A stretch of DNA of 9,832 bases from Chitinophagaceae bacterium. GTDB lineage: Bacteria; Bacteroidota; Bacteroidia; Chitinophagales; Chitinophagaceae. Below are positions 1-6,461 of the stretch, one piece after another. The first letter of the stretch is position 1, and each line of letters begins with the position of its first letter. The position numbers and the translations under genes were made by a program. The stretch covers positions 3,669-13,500 of the forward strand of contig PKYU01000239.1 in the NCBI GenBank assembly GCA_003132765.1, written 5' to 3'. The notes under the pieces were generated by a model that was given only the letters and a program-made list of their open reading frames with translations, made no database searches and was not told the DNA's origin.

Positions 1-1114
1 TTAATGCAGGAATATCTTTACCGACAAATTGGCTAAAAATATTTTGCAAAAGCGGGTAGGCCGCCAACGCCAGCATGGTTGCAACAGATACCAATATGAT
101 TGATTCGGTAAGGAACTGCATAACTAATTCCTTTCGCAGACTGCCCAATACTTTCCTGATACCAATTTCTTTCATCCGGCTGCCGGAACTGCTGATGGCA
201 ATATTTATAAAATTGACCACAGCCATTAATAAAATAAATAGTGCAACCGATGATAAAGTATAGATCATGCGCATTACGAAGGCATTGTTTTTCTCTTTAT
301 AATAATTAGTTAGCAGCACAGGGTGTATCGTAAGATTGGCGCTGATAGCAGAAGATGCATTTTGTGCAACAAGTCTTTTAATAGGTAGTTCAAGGTCTTT
401 GGGAGAAACACCTTTTTGTAATTCAACATAAGAAGCAATATAGATATCATCCCATGCATCAGGATTATTGTGGCCAAAATAGGTATAGGTATTGGTTGGG
501 ATAAAGATGGTATTGTGATTATCTGAATTTAATTGAGTGACTGAATTCTCCGGAATATCTTTTAACACACCTGTTATTTTAAAATCGTGATTGCCGCCCA
601 AGAAGCTTTGTATGGAAATTGTTTCTCCCACAACATCTGTTTTGCTAAAATATTTTTTTGCTATGTTGTGGGTTATCACTACAGAAAAAGGTTCTATAAG
701 CGCTGTTGTAGGATTGCCATGCAATAATTTAAAACCATACATATTCAACAGCGTACTATCCCCCAATTGTATATTTTCACGAAAATGTTTATCACCTTTT
801 GAAACTCCGGAAGTAATACCATCCCAACGATAGTAGTTAGCTACCAGGCTTGGATAATCTTCTTTTAATCTTTTGGCAACAGGGCCAAGTGTAGTGATGT
901 CAGGGCCCATATTCGGGTCTTTCCAAATGCTTTGTAAAAAGTATTGTCTGTCCAACTTGCTTAATTGTGTATTTACCTGTAGTTCGTTATATACATACGC
1001 GGCTATTAAAAGCGTAAACACTATACCTGCAAATAATCCAACTACATTTAACGCTGCATAAAAGCGATGTTTTACGATATTGCGCCAGGCAATTTTGAAA
1101 TGGTTCCTAAACAT
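1..1114 (-). CDS. MacB/FtsX-type ABC transporter permease, N-terminal part (cut by window edge)
   Basis: The open frame starts at the ATG complementary to 1112-1114 and continues without a stop to position 1, giving 371 codons. Related permeases are about 800 aa, so the C-terminal half lies outside the window. Visible order: a short cytoplasmic start (MFRNHFKIAWRN), TM1 about residues 20-43, a large extracytoplasmic MacB_PCD-like region about 44-282, TM2 about 283-307, the FtsX signature EIGIRKVLG at 316-324, and TM3 about 335-358. Proteins of this type couple a cytoplasmic ATPase to work at the periplasmic face, such as efflux or lipoprotein and peptide handling; the substrate is unknown here. 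The gene follows two related permeases in the same direction but after a 104-bp gap with a palindrome, so read-through transcription is plausible but not certain. Its periplasmic region differs clearly from those two, so it is not a recent copy. No convincing Shine-Dalgarno sequence precedes the start. Confidence 0.93.
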   Translation of the reverse strand, partial: MFRNHFKIAWRNIVKHRFYAALNVVGLFAGIVFTLLIAAYVYNELQVNTQLSKLDRQYFLQSIWKDPNMGPDITTLGPVAKRLKEDYPSLVANYYRWDGITSGVSKGDKHFRENIQLGDSTLLNMYGFKLLHGNPTTALIEPFSVVITHNIAKKYFSKTDVVGETISIQSFLGGNHDFKITGVLKDIPENSVTQLNSDNHNTIFIPTNTYTYFGHNNPDAWDDIYIASYVELQKGVSPKDLELPIKRLVAQNASSAISANLTIHPVLLTNYYKEKNNAFVMRMIYTLSSVALFILLMAVVNFINIAISSSGSRMKEIGIRKVLGSLRKELVMQFLTESIILVSVATMLALAAYPLLQNIFSQFVGKDIPAL

Positions 1115-1180
1115 ATATTTTGTTCTAGGTTAATAGCAATCAGCCATTAGTTGTTAGATAATTTTTATGCAGTTCTTAAA

Positions 1181-1200
1181 CCTGCCTGCCGGCAGTCAGG
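1181..1200. repeat. GC-rich near-perfect palindrome between two permease genes
   Basis: The 20 bases CCTGCCTGCCGGCAGTCAGG pair with their own reverse complement at 9 of 10 positions per arm, in an otherwise AT-rich 104-bp gap. In the transcribed (minus) direction the hairpin is followed by only three T residues, so it is at best a weak terminator. It could attenuate transcription, protect the 3' end of the upstream message, or be one copy of a dispersed palindromic repeat. Confidence 0.6.
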
Positions 1201-1218
1201 CTCTTCACTTCTAATGAA

Positions 1219-3654
1219 TCATTCAGTGCGTAATGATTTCACGGGGTTAGCTATTGCCGCTTTTATTGCCTGGAAACTTATCGTTGCCAAAGCTACTATT
1301 AATGCCAATATCGCTGATAAGAGGAATACCCACCAGTGGATATTAATCCTGTAAGCAAAGTCCCGCAGCCAATGGGTCATCGCATACCAGGCAATTGGAA
1401 AAGCAATAACAGAAGCAATCATTACGAGTTTTAGAAAATCCTTTGATAACAACGTAACTATGGAACTTACATTTGCACCCAGAACTTTACGTACACCAAT
1501 TTCCTTTACACGTTGTGTGATAGAAAAAGCTGACAAGCCAAATAATCCAAGGCAGGCAATAAAAATCGCTATGCAGGCAAATACGGTAAATATGGTTCCC
1601 TGCCGCTGTTCTGATTCGTAAAGAGTTGCAAATCTTTCATTGAGGAAAGTGTATTGGTAAGGTATTTCAGGCAGGTATTTTTTCCATGTATTTTCAACCG
1701 ATGCCAATGCAGCCGGAATATTATTCCCCGCAACTTTTATTGAAAGGCTATTAAAGGAAGACTCTTTTGGAGTGGTAGCCGGATTCATTAAAACAATAGG
1801 AACAATTTTATGTTTAAGTGATTCAAAATGAAAATCACCGATTACACCAATCACCTTACCGGTAAACTGCCCGTATTTAAAATCTTTACCAATGGCATCC
1901 TGTGGGGACTTCCATCCGATGGCTTTAACCGCCGATTCATTCAAAATAGAATTTACAGTATCAGTTGTATATGACCTGGAAAAATTTCTTCCAGCAACAA
2001 TATGCACTCCATACGTTGGTATAAAATCATAATCTGCAGCAACGAACCGGATATCAGTTTTCACCGGAGCCATGGAATCATTTGATAAAACAGAAGCATC
2101 CATACCATCCAAAAGCCTGCCGGTAGGGATTCGTGAAGAGCGGGCAACATCCTGGATACTGGCATTTTTCAATAATTCATTTCTGAAAGATTCATATTGG
2201 TTGTTCAGGAAATTAGAATAGGGAATGGTAATGATATGTTCCTTATCATATCCCAATGAAGTTTCCTGCATGTACCGAAGTTGCTGGAATACAATAATGG
2301 TAGTTATGATTAAAACAATAGATATGGCAAACTGGGCCACAACCAAAACTTTCCGGAAAGAAATGCTGCTTCCGCGAACTTTAAATAATCCTTTTATGGT
2401 TTGTACCGGTTTGAAAGATGACATGAATAATGCAGGATAAATCCCGGATAAAATACCGATGATAAAGGGCGCTAAAAAAACAGGTAATAATATCTGCCAT
2501 TTCATTAGAATATTAATAGATAGTTGCTGGCCTGAAATGTTGTTCAGCCACGGCAGACTAAAATACAAGCAAATAAACGCCATTACAATTGCAGCCCATG
2601 TTATTATTACTGATTCACTCAGGAATTGAAAAATCAATTCTTTTTTTCTTGCGCCAATTACTTTCCTTATACCTATTTCCTTTGCACGCAATGCGGAACG
2701 GGCAGTGGAGAGATTCATATAATTAATACAGGCAATTAATAAAATAAAAAATGCAATGACAGAAAAAATATATACTCGACTGATATCCCCATTAGGTTCA
2801 GCTTCATAATCTGTATGTGAATAAAGATGGATATCAGTAAGCTTTTGCAAGCCAAGAGAAGTGAATTTTGAGGCCTGCTTTCCACCGTATTGATCCATGC
2901 TCATATGCTTATCCAAAAACGCCGGAAACTTCGAAATCAATTTTTTAGGATCGTAATGGTCCGGGAGCACAAGAAAAGTGAAAAAAGAATTATTACCCCA
3001 GTTATTCCGAAGGTTCGCTTCGCCATACACGGCAGAGTCCTTCAGGGTATTGAATGAAACCAGCACGCCGGGATGCATAAAAGAGTTGGCAGGAAACGGC
3101 TTAAAAATACCGGTAATTTTCACATCAAACTGGTCATTGGCTCTTAATACTTTGTTCATCGGGTCTTCATTGCCAAAATATTTTTTTGCTACTTCTTCAG
3201 TCATCATGATGGAAAAAGGATCTTTCAACGCAGTCTTTGGGTTTCCTTTTATAACATTTAGTGTAAAAACATCGAATAAATTTTCATCTGCGAAATATAT
3301 ATCCGGCTCATTGATAAGTTTGTCTTCATACTTTAAAGGTGTAGTACCGCTATTTAACAACCGGGTCATTTTCTGTATTTCAGGAAACTCTGTTGGAAAA
3401 TAGTATCCAAATGGGGGAGAAACTGTACTGAGATAGAGTGAAACTACCCCTGCTTCATTATTAAAAGTTCGTGTAACCCGGTAAATATTTTTTGCATTTT
3501 TATTGTACCTGTCATAGCTCAATTCATTCAGGATATAAGTAGTAATAAGCAGGCAGCAGGTAAGGCCAACAGTGAGCCCGAATAAATTGATAAACGAGAT
3601 GAACTTATATTTCACCAGGTTGCGCCATGCTATTTTGAAATAATTTTTTATCAT
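1219..3654 (-). CDS. MacB/FtsX-type ABC transporter permease (811 aa)
   Basis: Complete gene from the ATG at 3654 to TGA at 1219. The layout is that of eight-helix permeases with two FtsX halves. TM1 is about residues 20-43, followed by a first MacB_PCD-like periplasmic region (about 44-290). TM2-TM4 follow (about 292-316, 345-368, 386-410) with the FtsX signature EIGIRKVIG at 326-334. TM5 is about 434-457, then a second periplasmic region (about 458-685), then TM6-TM8 (about 686-709, 740-760, 771-795) with EIGVRKVLG at 718-726. The protein acts in the inner membrane and, by family, should partner with a LolD/MacB-like ATPase, none of which is encoded in the window. It begins 10 bp after the stop of the upstream paralogue, so the two are surely one transcript. 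The start is supported by the neighbouring gene end, by AAAAGG six bases upstream, and by the shared family start MIKNYFK. Substrate unknown. Confidence 0.96.
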   Translation of the reverse strand: MIKNYFKIAWRNLVKYKFISFINLFGLTVGLTCCLLITTYILNELSYDRYNKNAKNIYRVTRTFNNEAGVVSLYLSTVSPPFGYYFPTEFPEIQKMTRLLNSGTTPLKYEDKLINEPDIYFADENLFDVFTLNVIKGNPKTALKDPFSIMMTEEVAKKYFGNEDPMNKVLRANDQFDVKITGIFKPFPANSFMHPGVLVSFNTLKDSAVYGEANLRNNWGNNSFFTFLVLPDHYDPKKLISKFPAFLDKHMSMDQYGGKQASKFTSLGLQKLTDIHLYSHTDYEAEPNGDISRVYIFSVIAFFILLIACINYMNLSTARSALRAKEIGIRKVIGARKKELIFQFLSESVIITWAAIVMAFICLYFSLPWLNNISGQQLSINILMKWQILLPVFLAPFIIGILSGIYPALFMSSFKPVQTIKGLFKVRGSSISFRKVLVVAQFAISIVLIITTIIVFQQLRYMQETSLGYDKEHIITIPYSNFLNNQYESFRNELLKNASIQDVARSSRIPTGRLLDGMDASVLSNDSMAPVKTDIRFVAADYDFIPTYGVHIVAGRNFSRSYTTDTVNSILNESAVKAIGWKSPQDAIGKDFKYGQFTGKVIGVIGDFHFESLKHKIVPIVLMNPATTPKESSFNSLSIKVAGNNIPAALASVENTWKKYLPEIPYQYTFLNERFATLYESEQRQGTIFTVFACIAIFIACLGLFGLSAFSITQRVKEIGVRKVLGANVSSIVTLLSKDFLKLVMIASVIAFPIAWYAMTHWLRDFAYRINIHWWVFLLSAILALIVALATISFQAIKAAIANPVKSLRTE

Positions 3655-3660
3655 GATTAA

Positions 3661-3666
3661 CCTTTT
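3661..3666 (-). promoter_or_regulatory. Shine-Dalgarno-like site overlapping the upstream stop codon
   Basis: On the minus strand AAAAGG lies six bases before the ATG at 3654, and its first bases are part of the TAA stop of the preceding permease. This fixes the start of the 811-aa permease and suggests translational coupling of the two paralogues. Most other starts in the window have no such site. Confidence 0.5.
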
Positions 3667-6064
3667 ATTCAGTCCTCAAACTCTTTACCGGGTTGGCACT
3701 TGCCGCTCTCAAAGCCTGGAAACTCACTGTGGCCAGCGCCACAACAATTACAAGTAATCCCGCAATTGCAAATAATTGCCAGCTTACTGTAATTCGATAT
3801 GGATAATTCTCCAGCCACTTATTCGCTGCCAACCATGCAAGTGGCATTGCTACTATTAAAGCTATAAACACCAGTTTTAAAAAATCTTTCGAGAGGATTG
3901 TAACTACACTTTTCACTGATGCTCCTAATACTTTCCTTATACCTATTTCCTTGGTTCGTTTCTCTGCAGATAAAACCGATAATCCAAACAGACCAATACA
4001 GGAAATAAATATTGTTAATATAGCTCCGAATAAAAGAATCTGCTTCCACCTTGCCTCAGCTTCATAATTTTTTATATTCTCATCATTCTTGAAAAGATAA
4101 GAATAAGGACTTAATGGAAAGAATGATTTGAAAGTTTTCTGAATGTATTTAAGGCTTTGCGTTTCTGTATTGGGTTTTATTTTTATGTTGAAGAGTCCAT
4201 AGAGATTATCATTTTTCATTGTAAACAACTGAGGGCCGATTTTCTGGTTCAATGCCTGGTAATGATAATCTTTTACCACGCCGATTACATGATAAATTTC
4301 ATTGTTATTATAAAAAAAGTTTACGGTTTCACCGATCGGGTTCTTCCAGCCTGCTTTTTTTACGAAAGCTTCATTTACGAGGATGGAGTTGGTTGAATCA
4401 GAAGGATATGCTCTTGAAAAATTTCTTCCTTCAACCAGTGGAATTTTATATTCCGGCAGGTATGATTCATCTATTGTTTCATAAGCGAAATCGATGGAAG
4501 AGTCATTACGTAAATGGGCCATTGTTGACCATTGGCCGCGATTTTTTGCAGCCACATCAATAATGTAAGAGTTCTTTAGTAACTCATTCTTGAATAAGGC
4601 AGCTTCAGAATGTTTCATCCTGTCCTTACTGACGACAACGATATTGCTGTCGTTATATCCTAAATCAGTTTTGGTAAGAAAATTAAATTGTGCATATATG
4701 GTAAATGTGGCAATTATTAAAAATGAGGCCAAAGCAAACTGCAGCACCACTAGTGATTTCTGTAAATAGTTTTTGCCGGCAAGGTTAAACCGGCTGTATA
4801 AAGTTTCCACCGGTTTATAACCGGATAAAACCAATGCCGGATAGAAACCTGCAAGCAAACCTGTTATGAGAAACAAGAAGACATACCCAGCTATCAATTT
4901 TGCATCAAATAAATAAGAAAGCGAAAGCGACTTGTTCGAAAGATCATTAAAGACAGGCAATATCAGCTGCACAATTACTAATGCAAAAAGGAAAGCGATT
5001 AAGGAAAGCAAAAATGATTCGCCTAAAAACTGGCTGATCAATTGTTTCCTGCTGCTTCCGATTACTTTGCGGATACCAATTTCTTTGGCACGTTTCACAG
5101 AACGTGCAACTGTCAGGTTTACAAAATTGATACACGCAATCAGCAACACAAATAACGCAATACCTGAAAGAATGTAAGCATACAAGGGATTACTCGCATT
5201 GACGAGGCCATTTTGAGCCGGCAATTCTGTACTCATGTGCATATCAGTAAATGGCTGTAAAAAATAAGTGCCCATACCTTCATCAAAGGTGGCGCCATAT
5301 TTCTCTATCATTTTTTTAAATGTCACTGATGCATCGGCCAGGTAAAATTGCTGCATTTGATTTCCAACAGTTACGGGATTGCTTTTAGGATTAAGTACTA
5401 CGAAAGTGTTTAGAAAAAAATTATACCAGTTATCGTTATCCTGTGCATCTTTGGCTGATTCCTTAATTGGCAACAAGGCTTCGAATTGAATGGAAGAATT
5501 CTGGGGGCATTTTTTGGCTACTGCCGTCACTTTGTAAGGCACAAAAACGCTATCCTCCTTTATCATTACTACTTTCCCAACAGCATCCGTTGTTCCAAAC
5601 TGTTTTTTTGCCGCATCAGCCGAAAGCACAATGGAATGCGGTTCTTTTAAACATGTTTTGGCATCGCCACTCAATAATGGAAAAGAGAATATAGTAAAGA
5701 AAGAGGAGTCTACATAAAGCAATTCCTGCGACTGAATTTCAGTTCCATTTTTAATATCTTCTGAACCGCTTTGCACTCTGACAAATGATTGAATGCCTGG
5801 AACATTTTGTGCAAACCTTGGCCCTTGCAAATATCCTGTGTTGGGATCTTTTCGTTCAGCTACATCAGATTTTGATTTTGATACAATCCTATAAATGTTG
5901 TTCACATTCCTTTGAAACTTATCAAAGCTTACTTCATCTTTTACATATAACAGAATAAGGATAGCGCAGGAAAGCCCGATACTTAACCCGGCAATATTGA
6001 TGAAAGAATAGATCTTATTGTGAAACAAGTTTCGAAAAGCGGTTTTGAAATAATTTTTAATCAT
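3665..6064 (-). CDS. MacB/FtsX-type ABC transporter permease (799 aa), first gene of the permease run
   Basis: Complete gene from the ATG at 6064 to TAA at 3665. It has the same duplicated architecture as its downstream neighbour: TM1 about residues 20-42, a periplasmic MacB_PCD-like region about 43-292, and TM2-TM4 about 294-318, 350-372 and 388-412 with EIGIRKVIG at 328-336. TM5 is about 436-458, followed by a second periplasmic region about 459-675. TM6-TM8 are about 678-700, 730-748 and 762-785 with EIGIRKVLG at 706-714. The last nine residues, NPVKSLRTE, are identical to those of the 811-aa neighbour, whereas the periplasmic parts have diverged, consistent with an old tandem duplication. 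It is the promoter-proximal gene and is preceded by a sigma-54-like promoter with upstream dyad sites, so the run is probably switched on by an enhancer-binding activator. Transport or mechanical substrate unknown; no ATPase in the window. Confidence 0.96.
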   Translation of the reverse strand: MIKNYFKTAFRNLFHNKIYSFINIAGLSIGLSCAILILLYVKDEVSFDKFQRNVNNIYRIVSKSKSDVAERKDPNTGYLQGPRFAQNVPGIQSFVRVQSGSEDIKNGTEIQSQELLYVDSSFFTIFSFPLLSGDAKTCLKEPHSIVLSADAAKKQFGTTDAVGKVVMIKEDSVFVPYKVTAVAKKCPQNSSIQFEALLPIKESAKDAQDNDNWYNFFLNTFVVLNPKSNPVTVGNQMQQFYLADASVTFKKMIEKYGATFDEGMGTYFLQPFTDMHMSTELPAQNGLVNASNPLYAYILSGIALFVLLIACINFVNLTVARSVKRAKEIGIRKVIGSSRKQLISQFLGESFLLSLIAFLFALVIVQLILPVFNDLSNKSLSLSYLFDAKLIAGYVFLFLITGLLAGFYPALVLSGYKPVETLYSRFNLAGKNYLQKSLVVLQFALASFLIIATFTIYAQFNFLTKTDLGYNDSNIVVVSKDRMKHSEAALFKNELLKNSYIIDVAAKNRGQWSTMAHLRNDSSIDFAYETIDESYLPEYKIPLVEGRNFSRAYPSDSTNSILVNEAFVKKAGWKNPIGETVNFFYNNNEIYHVIGVVKDYHYQALNQKIGPQLFTMKNDNLYGLFNIKIKPNTETQSLKYIQKTFKSFFPLSPYSYLFKNDENIKNYEAEARWKQILLFGAILTIFISCIGLFGLSVLSAEKRTKEIGIRKVLGASVKSVVTILSKDFLKLVFIALIVAMPLAWLAANKWLENYPYRITVSWQLFAIAGLLVIVVALATVSFQALRAASANPVKSLRTE

Positions 6065-6079
6065 AAATGTTTAATTTTT

Positions 6080-6097
6080 AATATCGCCGGCGATATT
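6080..6097. promoter_or_regulatory. 18-bp perfect palindrome in the leader of the first permease
   Basis: AATATCGCCGGCGATATT is identical to its reverse complement. It lies 15 bases upstream of the ATG at 6064, downstream of the predicted transcription start. As DNA it could be an operator for a dimeric regulator. As RNA it could fold into a 7-bp stem with a CCGG loop, between a purine-rich AGAAAGG (minus strand, ending at 6098) and the start codon, and so influence translation. Confidence 0.5.
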
Positions 6098-6153
6098 CCT
6101 TTCTTTTACCTTTAAAATGTAAAGCGGGGTTGCAGTTTATGCAAGAATAAGGC

Positions 6154-6169
6154 ATCAACGGTTGTGCCA
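6154..6169 (-). promoter_or_regulatory. Candidate sigma-54 (RpoN) -24/-12 promoter for the permease genes
   Basis: On the minus strand TGGCACAACCGTTGAT matches the sigma-54 pattern TGGCAYR-N4-TTGCW. The GG of the -24 element and the second dinucleotide are separated by exactly 10 bases. The one important departure is GA instead of the usual GC at -12. Transcription would start near 6143, leaving a leader of about 79 bases before the ATG at 6064. Dyad sites at the distance expected for an enhancer-binding protein support the call. A weak alternative Bacteroidota -7 box (TATTCTTG) overlaps nearby but has no matching -33 element. Confidence 0.55.
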
Positions 6170-6201
6170 TATTGGGAATCACTCATTTGCAGTGATTTAG
6201 A

Positions 6202-6228
6202 GTACAGTCCATCCTCACCAGACTGTAC
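6202..6228. repeat. 8-bp inverted repeat with 11-base spacer
   Basis: GTACAGTC at 6202-6209 is the exact reverse complement of GACTGTAC at 6221-6228. The right arm overlaps the proximal dyad site of the permease promoter, and the left arm lies towards the -24 element. It may supply an extra half-site for the same regulator or form a small hairpin if transcribed. Confidence 0.4.
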
Positions 6229-6241
6229 GATAATGAACAGT
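6222..6241. promoter_or_regulatory. Promoter-proximal activator site (dyad A)
   Basis: The minus strand reads ACTGTTCATTATCGTACAGT, an imperfect dyad with seven of ten arm positions paired and outer arms ACTGT/ACAGT. It contains TGT-N10-ACA, the spacing known for NifA-type enhancer sites bound by Fis-like HTH domains; this indicates only the binding geometry, not nitrogen fixation. Its centre is about 63 bp upstream of the -24 element and about 88 bp upstream of the predicted transcription start. Confidence 0.5.
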
Positions 6242-6243
6242 TT

Positions 6244-6263
6244 CGTGTTCGATATCGAACGGT
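6244..6263. promoter_or_regulatory. Promoter-distal activator site (dyad B)
   Basis: The core GTTCGATATCGAAC at 6247-6260 is a perfect 14-bp palindrome. Aligned over 20 bases on the minus strand with dyad A, 14 positions are identical (core GTTC..TATCG.AC), and the two centres are exactly 22 bp apart, about two helical turns. The site therefore looks like a second, better-conserved binding site of the same dimeric regulator. Confidence 0.55.
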
Positions 6264-6461
6264 AATTTTTACCATTATTCCTTTCACACAAAAAATCAAA
6301 GAAAGCCAAGCCGCAAAGCGAAACCTTCTATGCCTTTATTTCCTCTCCCGCCTTTGCATGACTTTCTTTAAACTATCATTCCCCTTTTGCCATCCTACAA
6401 AAATTTCGTTCCTTTATTTTAGCATGATTGCTAAACCACCATCCAACAAAAAAAAGCATAT

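Larger units (their letters stand above)
6065..6461. other. Divergent intergenic regulatory region
   Basis: This 397-bp stretch separates the leftward permease genes from the rightward esterase gene. The half near the permeases (about 6080-6260) contains a palindrome, a -24/-12-like element and several dyad sites, annotated separately. The half near the esterase (about 6265-6461) is pyrimidine-rich, and I see no gene, RNA gene or clear promoter there. A TTTG at 6386-6389 and TATTTTAG at 6415-6422 faintly resemble the Bacteroidota -33/-7 elements, but the 25-bp spacing is too long and the -7 has a mismatch. An A-rich tract sits directly before the esterase ATG, as is usual in this phylum. Confidence 0.7.

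Noticed and set aside
2978..3403. 141-codon plus-strand open frame inside the 811-aa permease gene
   Set aside because: It is antisense to a conserved permease gene with no start-site signals or recognisable motif.
6112..6309. 65-codon open frame on the minus strand in the divergent intergenic region
   Set aside because: It overlaps the sigma-54-like element and the dyad sites, shows no recognisable protein features, and is best explained as chance in regulatory DNA.
6298..6369. AAAGAAAG / CTTTCTTT inverted repeat 56 bp apart
   Set aside because: The arms are low-complexity, far apart, and lie in purine- or pyrimidine-rich DNA where such matches arise by chance.
6386..6422. Possible Bacteroidota -33/-7 promoter (TTTG and TATTTTAG) for the esterase
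   Set aside because: The 25-bp spacing is outside the usual range and the -7 box has a mismatch, so it cannot be called with confidence.
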